The notes: generated by a model not told the origin, from the sequence alone. A stretch of 9,813 nucleotides of DNA from an uncultured Clostridia bacterium (GCA_946405675.1 CAMJIC010000083.1:1-9813); one strand, 5' to 3'. Numbered from the stretch's first letter, positions 1-7,290 are shown. Translations and numbers: made by a program.

Positions 1-48
1 TGAACGTTTGTCCTGCGTCATATGTACAAGTTATTTCTGAACAGCTCC

Positions 49-78
49 TAACTGTCCAGAACAGGTTCTGAACAGTTA
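49..78. repeat. Near-perfect inverted repeat in the leader (14-bp stem with one mismatch)
   Basis: The left arm TAACTGTCCAGAAC pairs with the right arm GTTCTGAACAGTTA with a single C/A mismatch, leaving only AG at the tip (in RNA the last pair would open to a 4-nt loop). No T-tract follows, so it is not a standard intrinsic terminator. The segment TTCTGAACAG of its right arm (66-75) also occurs at 35-44. Its right half extends into an 18-base word (65-82) that recurs at 7291-7308 with one difference, so it is probably a member of a dispersed intergenic repeat. It could alternatively be an operator for the downstream operon. Confidence 0.7.
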
Positions 79-122
79 CGAATCAGATTTGTTGAATTGA
101 GATGCGAAATGAAATCGTTACA

Positions 123-141
123 TAACTGTTCGGGACAGTTA
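123..141. repeat. Second inverted repeat in the leader (7-bp stem, 5-nt loop)
   Basis: TAACTGT (123-129) and ACAGTTA (135-141) form a perfect 7-bp stem around TCGGG. The arms are the same seven bases as the outer arms of the inverted repeat at 49-78, so the two hairpins are related copies. The octamer TGCGAAAT also appears twice here (103-110 and 150-157). The element lies 67 bases before the first start codon and could sit in the mRNA leader or bind a regulator; nothing in the sequence decides which. Confidence 0.6.
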
Positions 142-208
142 CACTGTTGTGCGAAATAAACGATACGGCTTGCACAGATTTTTCAGTGGTATCAGGAAGA
201 GGTGAAAT

Positions 209-1495
209 ATGGGAATTGTGATCAGGGATGCGCTGGCCATTCTGCCGGGGGTGCAGGCTGCGGAAGACTTTCAGATCGGGAAGCATACGATCTATATCAC
301 AGATGACCTGATTGCCGGGATCGACCAGAAGCCGGAGGGCTTTTCGGAGGATCGGGTGATCGATGGGAAGGATCGTCTGGTGATTCCGGGCCTGATCAAC
401 GCGCATACGCATTCTTACATGTCGATGATGCGCAACAGTGCGGATGATCTGTCCTTCATGGACTGGCTGTTCAAGCGGGTGGATCCCATCGAGGGGCGGA
501 TGGAGCCGGAGGATGCATACTGGGCTTCTTTGCTCTCTCAGATCGAGATGATCCGATCCGGAACGACAACCTTCCATGACATGCAGATGCATATCCATCA
601 GACGACGAAGGCAGTCAGCCAAAGCGGTATGCGGGCGGTCATTTGCCGGGGGCTGGTGGGTGATTCCTATGACAGGGAGGATGTGCGTCTGAGGCAGGCG
701 CTGGAGGAGATGGAGGCATGGAAGGATTGCGGCAGGCTGTCGTTCCGCCTCGGGCCCCATGCCCCGTATACCTGCGGCCCGGATTACCTGAGGATGGTAG
801 CCGATGTCGCGAAAGAGAAGGGACTGGGCATCCATATTCATTTGTCTGAATCCATGACCGAGATCGAAAACATGAAGAAGGATCATGGGTGCACACCGAT
901 CGAATACGCGCTTCGGGCGGGAATCTTTGATGTGCCTGTGATCGCCGCCCATTGCGTCCAGCTTCAGGAGGGAGATATTTCCATCCTGGCGGAGCATGGT
1001 GTGAATGTGGTGACGAATCCGGCCTCCAACATGAAGCTTGGCAATGGATTCGCGCCGGTTCCGGAGCTTCTTGCTGCCGGGGTCAATGTGTGTCTCGGGA
1101 CGGATGGGGCGGCTTCCAACAATGCCCAGAATATGTTCCGGGAGATGGGCCATCTGGCCCTGATCCATAAGGGGACACACCGCACGCCCCAGTGTGTCGG
1201 CGCTGCGCAGGTTTTTGAAGCTGCCACCGCGGCAGGCGCGCGGGCGCTGCAGCTCAATACAGGATCGATTGAGACCGGCAGGAAGGCGGATCTGGCGATC
1301 CTGCGGCTTGACGTGGCGAGCATGATGCCGAATAACAACCTGCTCGCTGCACTTTGCTACAGCGCGGACGGATCGGAGACGGATACGGTCATCATTGACG
1401 GAAAGATCGTGATGGAGAACCGTGAGCTGAAGACGATCGATGAAGAGATGGTGTACGCAAAGGTGCGGGAGATGTGCGTACGGTTAGGATTGTGA
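209..1495 (+). CDS. mtaD: Amidohydrolase, 5-methylthioadenosine/S-adenosylhomocysteine deaminase type
   Basis: A 428-residue cytoplasmic metal-dependent hydrolase of the TrzA/SsnA/MtaD branch of the amidohydrolase superfamily. Family members deaminate the adenine ring of SAH, methylthioadenosine or 5'-deoxyadenosine to the inosine form, releasing ammonia. Visible signatures in order: the HTH metal pair (H66, H68) after the PGLINA strand; ADDLSFMDWL; EMIRSGTTTFHDM (113-125); HAPYTC with H184; HIHLSE with metal ligand H211 and catalytic E214; AHC with H248; NPASNMKLGNG (270-280); and GTDGAASNN with D299. All catalytic and metal positions are present and length is normal. The start at 209 is set by a GAGGTG ribosome site (199-204). 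It leads the gene run: an AhcY-family gene begins 29 nt after its stop, which favours SAH as substrate. Exact preference among SAH, MTA and 5'-deoxyadenosine cannot be read from sequence; the symbol is a family-level name. Confidence 0.9.
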   Translation: MGIVIRDALAILPGVQAAEDFQIGKHTIYITDDLIAGIDQKPEGFSEDRVIDGKDRLVIPGLINAHTHSYMSMMRNSADDLSFMDWLFKRVDPIEGRMEPEDAYWASLLSQIEMIRSGTTTFHDMQMHIHQTTKAVSQSGMRAVICRGLVGDSYDREDVRLRQALEEMEAWKDCGRLSFRLGPHAPYTCGPDYLRMVADVAKEKGLGIHIHLSESMTEIENMKKDHGCTPIEYALRAGIFDVPVIAAHCVQLQEGDISILAEHGVNVVTNPASNMKLGNGFAPVPELLAAGVNVCLGTDGAASNNAQNMFREMGHLALIHKGTHRTPQCVGAAQVFEAATAAGARALQLNTGSIETGRKADLAILRLDVASMMPNNNLLAALCYSADGSETDTVIIDGKIVMENRELKTIDEEMVYAKVREMCVRLGL

Positions 1496-1524
1496 GAAGA
1501 GATATGCTGGAAAGGGAAAGCGTT

Positions 1525-2772
1525 ATGAACAGTGAGATCAGGGATATCAGCCTGGCTGAGTCCGGGATGAGGAAGATTGAGTGGGTGAGGCGGAACTGCC
1601 CGCTTCTTGGCATGCTGACGGAGGAGTTTGGCAGGACCAGACCATTTGAAGGAAAGAAGATCGCGCTATCCGTGCACCTGGAGGCGAAGACGGCATACCT
1701 GTGCCTGACGCTGGCGGCCGGCGGCGCGAAGATGTATGTGACAGGCTCCAATCCGCTGTCGACCCAGGATGACGTGGCGGCGGCGCTGGTGTCTCAGGGG
1801 CTGGAGGTCCATGCGTGGCACGGGGCGACGGAGGAGGAGTATTTCTCCCATATCCGCGCGGTGCTGGCGTGCGGGCCGAATATCATCATTGATGACGGCG
1901 GCGACCTGGTGCATATGATGCATACCGAGCTGACCGATCTGATCCCCGGCGTGATCGGCGGGTGTGAGGAGACGACAACCGGGATCATCCGGCTGGAAGC
2001 GATGAACCGGGAAGGGAAGCTGAGATTCCCGATGGTGCGCGTCAACAATGCGATGATGAAGCATTTCTTTGATAACCGGTATGGAACCGGCCAGTCCGTC
2101 TGGGACGGCATCAACCGGACGACGAACCTGATCGTTGCGGGAAAGACGGTCGTCGTTGCGGGCTATGGCTGGTGCGGTAAGGGAGTCGCCATGCGGGCGA
2201 AGGGACTTGGAGCCCGCGTCATTGTGACGGAGATCGATCCGGTGAAGGCGATTGAGGCCGTCATGGATGGATTTGACGTGATGCCAATGGCTCAGGCCGC
2301 GAAGAAGGGGGATTTCTTTATTACAGTCACCGGCTGCGAGAAGGTGATCGACGCAGAGGATTTCCTGAACATGAAGGATGGGGCGGTCTGCTGCAACGCC
2401 GGACATTTCGACTGCGAGGTGGACATTGCCTGGCTGAGAGCCAATGCGCAGAAGACGGAGATGATGCGGGACAACATCCAGGGCTTCCTGCTTCCGAACG
2501 GGAGATGGGTCTATGTGCTTGGCGAGGGACGGCTGGTAAACCTTGCGTGCGGAGACGGACATCCTGCCGAGATCATGGATATGTCATTTGCCATTCAGGC
2601 TCTTTCGGCAAAGTACATGGTCGAACACCGGGATGAGATCGGATCGATGCTGATCGATGTACCGAGAGACGTCGATCTGGAGGTCGCCAGGAAAAAGCTT
2701 GCTTTCCTGGGCAAGGAGATCGACGTGCTGACACCTGAGCAGGAACGGTATCTGAACGAGTCCGGAATGTGA
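1525..2772 (+). CDS. ahcY: AhcY-family S-adenosylhomocysteine (possibly S-inosylhomocysteine) hydrolase, short type
   Basis: A 415-residue cytoplasmic NAD-dependent hydrolase that splits SAH (or its deaminated form) into homocysteine and a nucleoside. Start 1525 is preferred because GGAAAGGG (1509-1516) lies 8 nt upstream; in-frame starts at 1474 (GTG, inside the previous gene) and 1504 have weaker sites. Visible family signatures: NPLSTQDDVAAAL (76-88), DDGGDL (123-128), GGCEETTTG (145-153), K179 and D183 (matching the catalytic Lys186/Asp190 of the human enzyme), the Rossmann motif GYGWCG (213-218) with E236 for the NAD ribose, and GHPAEIMD near the C-terminus. It is shorter than the 430-480-residue canonical enzymes, matching the archaeal/Thermotoga subgroup. 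The stretch H51-L-E-A-K55 aligns with human HMTVE, so the adenine-pocket Thr57 and Glu59 become Glu53 and Lys55; D344 replaces human Met351. With an SAH deaminase directly upstream, this suggests S-inosylhomocysteine as the true substrate (inference). Family assignment is very secure, substrate is not. Confidence 0.95.
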   Translation: MNSEIRDISLAESGMRKIEWVRRNCPLLGMLTEEFGRTRPFEGKKIALSVHLEAKTAYLCLTLAAGGAKMYVTGSNPLSTQDDVAAALVSQGLEVHAWHGATEEEYFSHIRAVLACGPNIIIDDGGDLVHMMHTELTDLIPGVIGGCEETTTGIIRLEAMNREGKLRFPMVRVNNAMMKHFFDNRYGTGQSVWDGINRTTNLIVAGKTVVVAGYGWCGKGVAMRAKGLGARVIVTEIDPVKAIEAVMDGFDVMPMAQAAKKGDFFITVTGCEKVIDAEDFLNMKDGAVCCNAGHFDCEVDIAWLRANAQKTEMMRDNIQGFLLPNGRWVYVLGEGRLVNLACGDGHPAEIMDMSFAIQALSAKYMVEHRDEIGSMLIDVPRDVDLEVARKKLAFLGKEIDVLTPEQERYLNESGM

Positions 2773-2792
2773 GACGGACTGGAGACGGAACA

Positions 2793-3920
2793 TTGGAATG
2801 GGTGTTCCAGGCAGCGGGGATGAAGAAAATGATTCCATTTGATGAAAAGGGTTTTGAAGCTTCTGTCAGTACGGTTCTGCAGCCTTGGCTCAGAACTCAT
2901 GTGACGGGAGGCGTGTTTGCAAGCTTTGACGACAGCAGGATCCGCTATTACAAGGCGGTTCATCCGGATGCAAAGGCCGTGATCGTCATGCTGCATGGAT
3001 TCTGTGAGTTTTTTGGGAAATTTCACGAGACTGCATACGATTTCTGGGAAAATGGATATACCGTGTACTTTATCGAGCAGCGTGGCCATGGCGGATCGGA
3101 GCGTCTTGCGGAAGACCCGGATGTGGTGGATGTCGTGGATTTTTCCCATTATGTGGAAGACCTGAAGTGCTTCCTGGACCGGATCGTATTGCCTGAGATG
3201 TATGGCCAGGGAGTAAGATGCAGGGCAGACCTGGCGCGGGCAGGCAGGCAGCCCGGCCAGGCAAAAGATGGTGATGTGGACGGCGGGATGGCTGCAGGCG
3301 CGTCCTCCGGACCAAGGCAGATGAAGCTTTTGCTGTATGCGCATTCCATGGGCGGCTGCGTGAGCACCTTGTTCCTGGAGAAGTATCCGGAGTATTTTTA
3401 TGCAGCGGTTCTTTCTTCACCGATGCTGAAGATGACATTTGGAAAGACTCCACTGTGGCAGGTGAAGGCGCTGATGGGCGCGTCAAGGGTTCTGGGATGG
3501 GATGAGAAGCCGATGCCCGGAATGCAGAAGTTCGACCCGGACAAGCCTGATTTTGAGGGAAGCGGATCAACATCCCTGGCGCGGTTTATGTATCAGTTTG
3601 CTCTGCGGAAGGATCCGGCAAGCGGCGGGATCTATACGATGAACGGCGGCACATACCGCTGGGGGAGGGCAGCGTACCGGGCGACTTTGGAGGTTGCGAA
3701 GAAAGAGGACAGGATCCGGATCCCGCTGCTTGTGTGCCAGGCCGGAAAGGACGTCTATGTGGACAATGAAGGGCAGAATGAGCTCTCGCGCAGGGCAAAG
3801 CATGTAAAGCTGGTGCAGTTCCCCGAGGCGGAGCATGAGATCTATGCAAGCGATCCGGCGTCCCTTGAGAAGTATTATAAAGAAGTGCTGGGATTTTTCA
3901 AAAAAGCGAGTGAGCTATGA
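2793..3920 (+). CDS. Alpha/beta-hydrolase, monoacylglycerol lipase/lysophospholipase (PldB) type
   Basis: A serine hydrolase of about 375 residues, probably cleaving acyl esters such as monoacylglycerol or lysophospholipid; no signal peptide is seen, so it is likely cytoplasmic. The fold reads in order: LHGF oxyanion loop (H68-G69), EQRGHGGS, nucleophile elbow AHSMGG with Ser185, acid D320 in AGKDVYVD, and catalytic His348 in AEHEI. A 39-residue Gly/Ala/Arg-rich insertion (3204-3320) separates FLDRIVLPEM from the strand before the nucleophile and is not expected for the family. The start is uncertain: TTG 2793 has GGAG (2781-2784) 8 nt upstream and is chosen; GTG 2769 overlaps the ahcY stop; ATG 2820 fits the family N-terminus but has a poor ribosome site. 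Numbering uses 2793. It lies 20 nt after ahcY, and its stop overlaps the next start, so it is probably co-transcribed with both; no biochemical link to SAH salvage is evident. Confidence 0.85.
   Translation: MEWVFQAAGMKKMIPFDEKGFEASVSTVLQPWLRTHVTGGVFASFDDSRIRYYKAVHPDAKAVIVMLHGFCEFFGKFHETAYDFWENGYTVYFIEQRGHGGSERLAEDPDVVDVVDFSHYVEDLKCFLDRIVLPEMYGQGVRCRADLARAGRQPGQAKDGDVDGGMAAGASSGPRQMKLLLYAHSMGGCVSTLFLEKYPEYFYAAVLSSPMLKMTFGKTPLWQVKALMGASRVLGWDEKPMPGMQKFDPDKPDFEGSGSTSLARFMYQFALRKDPASGGIYTMNGGTYRWGRAAYRATLEVAKKEDRIRIPLLVCQAGKDVYVDNEGQNELSRRAKHVKLVQFPEAEHEIYASDPASLEKYYKEVLGFFKKASEL
3204..3320 (+). other. 39-codon low-complexity insertion in the alpha/beta-hydrolase gene
   Basis: Codons between LPEMY and MKLLLYAHSMGG encode a stretch with nine glycines and many Ala, Arg, Gln and Asp, including AGRQPGQAK and DGDVDGGMAAG. 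In related hydrolases the helix before the nucleophile strand runs almost straight into it, so this looks like an added surface loop. At the DNA level it contains tandem GGCA units around 3238-3252, which could have arisen by slippage. The reading frame and catalytic triad are intact, so the enzyme is probably still folded. Confidence 0.55.
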
Positions 3921-5044
3921 AGGATAAGAACAGTTGGAAAACATACTGTGATGCCTTTTTCCACGGTCAGGAATGCCGTGGAGAAACCCGCCAGCGGCGG
4001 GCACGCTCCTTCGGAGCCGGGCGAAGTCTGGTCCGTCTTCGCCTGATGCGGAGAGGAACCCTTTCGTTTCTTGCCAGCCTGTCTTGCATGGCGTTTGTGC
4101 TTTCAGGCACGGGCACCCTTTGCATGGCGTCGCAGTATTCCCTTGCCGGCGCAGGTTCGGAGGATGAGGCAGGCACCTTGAGTGCAGATGCGCAGGATGC
4201 CGCTTCCGGAAGCCAGGAGAGCACATCCTCCGGGTCAGGTACGATGCCGACACCGCCGCCAGGCACATTTACAGGTTCCGGCGCAGAGATCCTCCCGGAT
4301 GAGGAGATGCTGACCGTGATGGGCTCCCACAGCACCCTTACCAATGAGCAGGTCGCGGGGGAGTATGAATGGGTGAAGCGTGAGCTGGAAGGGCGTTTCA
4401 TGCCTTATGTGATCAGCCATGCGGAAGGCAATCCGAATGTGATCCATTTCCTCTATCTGTATGGGCACAATGTGACATCGCCGGAGTCCTTCACCTACAC
4501 TGATGAGGAGCGGGAGGCGCTTCTGCCCATGCTGGGGGAGGATGTAAAGGGACTTGTCCCGCTTCTGATGCAGTGGGACTGGCGCTGGGGCTTTGACCAT
4601 TATGGAGGCGGCCCGGGCGGTCTGACGGGGTGCGCGCCCACCTGCATGGCGATGATCGGCCTGGGGCTGACCGGGGATGAGTCCATCAATCCCCGCGATA
4701 TGTTTGTCTATTCGGAAAATGCGGGATTCTGGGTTCCGGGGCAGGGGACATCCTGGAGCCTGGTGACCAATGCATTTCCCAATCACAGCATCTATGGCAC
4801 CCAGATCAATCCGGATGAAGGAACGATCCGTGCGGAGCTGCAGGCGGGACATCCGGTCCTGATCAACGTTGGGATCGGCAAGTTTTCCGCCGTCGGGCAC
4901 TTCATGGTACTGGCGGGGCTTGCGGAGGATGGCACATTTATCCTGAATGACCCCAATAATCTGGAGAACTGTTCCAGGACATGGCCATGGTCTGAGCTGA
5001 GCACCGAGGTTGTCTCGGCCTGGAGTTACTGGCTTGCAGAGTAG
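3917..5044 (+). CDS. Exported or membrane-anchored C39-like papain-fold peptidase/protein
   Basis: A 375-residue protein with a C-terminal peptidase_C39-like (papain-fold) domain. Visible signatures: QWDWRWGFDHYGG starting at Q219, TGCAPTCMAM with presumed catalytic Cys239, GHFMVLAG with His328, and NDP with Asp345, giving a complete Gln-Cys-His-Asp set. A hydrophobic segment (about 48-68, preceded by MRR) is a signal peptide or anchor; possible cleavage is after the Ala in CMAS. A Ser/Gly/Pro-rich linker (about 75-120) then leads to the folded part. The first 43 residues form an unusually long basic n-region, of which codons 14-43 coincide with four consecutive DNA stem-loops. The start at 3917 overlaps the preceding stop in ATGA, indicating translational coupling; the internal ATG at 4046 would give a normal signal peptide but lacks a ribosome site. 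Substrate is unknown. Unlike bacteriocin-exporter C39 domains, there is no attached ABC transporter. Confidence 0.85.
   Translation: MKDKNSWKTYCDAFFHGQECRGETRQRRARSFGAGRSLVRLRLMRRGTLSFLASLSCMAFVLSGTGTLCMASQYSLAGAGSEDEAGTLSADAQDAASGSQESTSSGSGTMPTPPPGTFTGSGAEILPDEEMLTVMGSHSTLTNEQVAGEYEWVKRELEGRFMPYVISHAEGNPNVIHFLYLYGHNVTSPESFTYTDEEREALLPMLGEDVKGLVPLLMQWDWRWGFDHYGGGPGGLTGCAPTCMAMIGLGLTGDESINPRDMFVYSENAGFWVPGQGTSWSLVTNAFPNHSIYGTQINPDEGTIRAELQAGHPVLINVGIGKFSAVGHFMVLAGLAEDGTFILNDPNNLENCSRTWPWSELSTEVVSAWSYWLAE
3956..4043. repeat. Cluster of four consecutive stem-loops inside the C39-like gene
   Basis: Four inverted repeats follow one another almost without gaps. (1) TTTTTCCACGG (3956-3966) with CCGTGGAGAAA (3976-3986), 11 bp including one G-U, 9-nt loop. 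(2) CCCGCC (3987-3992) with GGCGGG (3996-4001), 3-nt loop. (3) GCTCC (4005-4009) with GGAGC (4013-4017), TTC loop. (4) GGCGAAG-type arm (4020-4026) with CTTCGCC (4037-4043), 10-nt loop. The array is read through in frame as an Arg-rich segment and ends just before the ATG at 4046. Such modular hairpins resemble dispersed repeat elements (BOX or MITE-like) more than constrained coding sequence. Whether it recurs elsewhere in the genome cannot be seen here. Confidence 0.65.
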
Positions 5045-5122
5045 CTGTGCAGACAGAATACAGAAAACGAGAAAGACCGGCCTGCAGGCGTGAAGGGAAG
5101 AATTGAATGTAAGGGAGCACCT

Positions 5123-7207
5123 ATGAAGCTGATTGATACTTTTCCTACGAACCAGATCAAAAATCTTTCCTATCGGATCGGGCGTGTATTTCCCTTTGGC
5201 GCATCCATCATCGGTGACGGTGTGAATTTCAGCATTTTTTCAAAAGAAGCGACGGGATGCACGCTGGTCCTGTTTCATCACGGACAGAAGGAGCCCTTCG
5301 TTGAGATCCCGTTCCCTCAGGAATTCAGGATCGGGAATGTCTACACCATGATGGTGTTCGGAATCAACCTGGAGACAACGGAGTACGGCTATCGGTTTGA
5401 CGGCCCATACTGCCCTGAAAAAGGACTGCTGTTTGACAAGTCAAGGATCCTGCTGGATCCGTACGCGAAGTCGGTTTCCGGAAGGAGCGAGTGGGGCAGG
5501 GGGTCAGATCCGGAGGATCCATTTCCCCACAGAGGGCAGATCATACGGGAGGATTATGACTGGGAGGGAGATAAGCCCCTTGAACTGAACCCGAAGGATC
5601 TGGTCATCTATGAGCTTCATATACGTTCCTTTACCATGCATCAAAGCAGCGGTGTGAAATACCGGGGCACCTATTCCGGGCTGAAGGAGAAGATCCCGTA
5701 TCTCAAGGAGCTTGGCGTCAACTGCGTGGAGCTGATGCCGATCTTTGAATTTGACGAATCAGAGAATGAGAGGAGCGTGGACGGCAGGCAGCTGGTTAAT
5801 TACTGGGGGTATTCGACGGTCTGCTTTTTCGCGCCGAAGGCAGGATATTCCATCGCGGGACGGTACGGCATGGAGGCGGATGAACTGAAAAGCTTGATCC
5901 GCAGGCTGCATAAAAACGGGATCCAGGTGATCCTGGATGTTGTCTTCAACCATACGGCGGAGGGAAATGAAAACGGCCCGGTGATCTCCTATCGTGGGAT
6001 TGATAACAGAACCTATTACATGCTTACGCCGGACGGGCATTACTATAACTTCAGCGGCTGCGGAAATACCATGAACTGCAATGATCCGGTCGTCAGGAAT
6101 GTTGTTCTTGACTGCCTGCGCTATTGGGTCAGCGCTTATCATGTGGATGGATTTCGATTTGACCTGGCATCGGTCCTGTCCCGGGGCGAGGATGGGACGC
6201 CTTTGATGAATTCGCCGCTCATCGATACCATTGCCAATGATGCAGTGCTTGGGAAAACCCTTTTGATCGCTGAGGCCTGGGATGCGGGAGGCATGTACCA
6301 GGTAGGGGATTTCTCTTCCAGTGACCGGTGGGCAGAATGGAACGGCAGATACCGCGACTGCCTGCGCAGGTTCATCAAAGGCGGTGCGGAGCATGCTCCG
6401 GAGCTGTACCGGAGGATCCGCGGGTCGGAGGATCTGTACGATGAGCGCAATGCCGCGTCGTCCATCAATTTCGTCACCTGTCATGACGGGTTTACCCTGT
6501 TTGACCTTGTCTCCTACAATGAGAAGCATAATGAGATGAACGGCGAGGACAACCGGGACGGGTGCAATGACAATGACAGCTGGAACTGCGGAGCGGAGGG
6601 CAGTACGCAGGATCCGCAGATTAATGATCTGCGCATGCGCCAGATGAAGAATATGCTGACGATCCTTCTGACCAGCAGAGGGATTCCCATGCTTCTTTCC
6701 GGGGATGAATTTGCCAATACGCAGAACGGCAACAACAATGCCTATTGTCAGGATAATGAGATCTCCTGGCTGGACTGGTCCGGGCTCGGGAAGAACAAGG
6801 CACTGTTTGATTATGTGAGACATCTGGTTGCGTTCCGGATGGCGCATCCTGTCCTTCGGAATGCGGAGTATCGTTTCGGGCATAACGGAACGGGGTATCC
6901 GGAGCTTTCGTTTCACGCATCAGAGCCCTGGCAGCTGGATGAAAATACGCCGGCACTGCATTTTGCCTACATGTATGCGGAAGACCATGTACGGTTTGGG
7001 ACAAAGGAGGATTGTTTTCTCTATATCGCCGTGAACGCACATTGGGAGGAGCATAGCATGAAACTGCCCATCATTCCGGCAGGGAAATCCTGGAAGCTGG
7101 CTTTTGATTCCGCCGGATTCTCCTCGGCTCCCGGTGAGGAGAAAATGCTGGGAGATCCCGGAAGCATCTCTCTTGGGCCGCGCAGCGTCAAGGTGCTGAT
7201 TGCCTGA
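5123..7207 (+). CDS. glgX: Glycogen debranching enzyme GlgX (isoamylase-type, CBM48-GH13)
   Basis: A 694-residue cytoplasmic alpha-1,6-glucosidase that removes side branches from glycogen or limit dextrins. The N-terminal part (about 20-140) is a CBM48/isoamylase N domain with GVNFSIFSKEA and YGYRFDGPY; the rest is a GH13 barrel plus a C-terminal beta domain. The four GH13 motifs are clear: DVVFNHT (D272, N276, H277), GFRFDLASV with nucleophile Asp347, IAEAWD with acid/base Glu384, and TCHDGF with Asp455. NYWGYSTVCFFAP and SGDEFANTQNGNNNAYCQDN are typical of isoamylase/GlgX. The start at 5123 follows AAGGGAG (5111-5117) with a 5-nt spacer; an in-frame GTG at 5090 is less likely. Length is normal and no key residue is missing. 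It lies 78 nt after the C39-like gene with no terminator visible between them. No other glycogen gene is in the window. Confidence 0.95.
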   Translation: MKLIDTFPTNQIKNLSYRIGRVFPFGASIIGDGVNFSIFSKEATGCTLVLFHHGQKEPFVEIPFPQEFRIGNVYTMMVFGINLETTEYGYRFDGPYCPEKGLLFDKSRILLDPYAKSVSGRSEWGRGSDPEDPFPHRGQIIREDYDWEGDKPLELNPKDLVIYELHIRSFTMHQSSGVKYRGTYSGLKEKIPYLKELGVNCVELMPIFEFDESENERSVDGRQLVNYWGYSTVCFFAPKAGYSIAGRYGMEADELKSLIRRLHKNGIQVILDVVFNHTAEGNENGPVISYRGIDNRTYYMLTPDGHYYNFSGCGNTMNCNDPVVRNVVLDCLRYWVSAYHVDGFRFDLASVLSRGEDGTPLMNSPLIDTIANDAVLGKTLLIAEAWDAGGMYQVGDFSSSDRWAEWNGRYRDCLRRFIKGGAEHAPELYRRIRGSEDLYDERNAASSINFVTCHDGFTLFDLVSYNEKHNEMNGEDNRDGCNDNDSWNCGAEGSTQDPQINDLRMRQMKNMLTILLTSRGIPMLLSGDEFANTQNGNNNAYCQDNEISWLDWSGLGKNKALFDYVRHLVAFRMAHPVLRNAEYRFGHNGTGYPELSFHASEPWQLDENTPALHFAYMYAEDHVRFGTKEDCFLYIAVNAHWEEHSMKLPIIPAGKSWKLAFDSAGFSSAPGEEKMLGDPGSISLGPRSVKVLIA

Positions 7208-7229
7208 CATCCTGCGTGCTGTCGGATGA

Positions 7230-7279
7230 GGTTACAAGTCACACCCACAGGCCCGATGGCGGGGGTGTGATTTGTAACC
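7230..7279. repeat. Long intergenic hairpin after glgX (17-bp stem), no U-tract
   Basis: GGTTACAAGTCACACCC (7230-7246) pairs with GGGTGTGATTTGTAACC (7263-7279) over 17 positions with one G-U wobble, and an inner GCC/GGC stem (7251-7253 with 7258-7260) lies in the loop. It starts 22 nt after the glgX stop and would be a strong RNA hairpin. No T-run follows the right arm, so a classical intrinsic terminator is not supported. A transcript-end barrier, mRNA-stabilising structure or repeat element are all possible. The terminal GTTAC/GTAAC ends resemble the GTTACGAA word of the neighbouring repeat. Confidence 0.7.
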
Positions 7280-7290
7280 GGTCAGAGGCT

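Noticed and set aside
1..208. SAM or SAH riboswitch ahead of the SAH-recycling genes
   Set aside because: The expected multi-helix conserved core is absent; only simple related palindromes are visible.
83..1180. Long minus-strand reading frame of 365 codons opposite the deaminase gene
   Set aside because: The protein is His/Arg/Pro-rich with no recognisable domain, and it lies antisense to a clear amidohydrolase with all catalytic motifs.
1666..2562. Minus-strand reading frame of 298 codons opposite ahcY
   Set aside because: It is a codon-bias shadow of ahcY, without a domain pattern or a ribosome site that would favour it.
3917..5044. Bacteriocin-processing C39 ABC exporter
   Set aside because: Only the papain-like domain is present; there are no ABC transporter motifs and no double-glycine leader peptide gene nearby.
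5759..6916. Minus-strand reading frame of 385 codons opposite glgX
   Set aside because: It is antisense to the GH13 catalytic core; the composition is shadow-like and no family features are seen.
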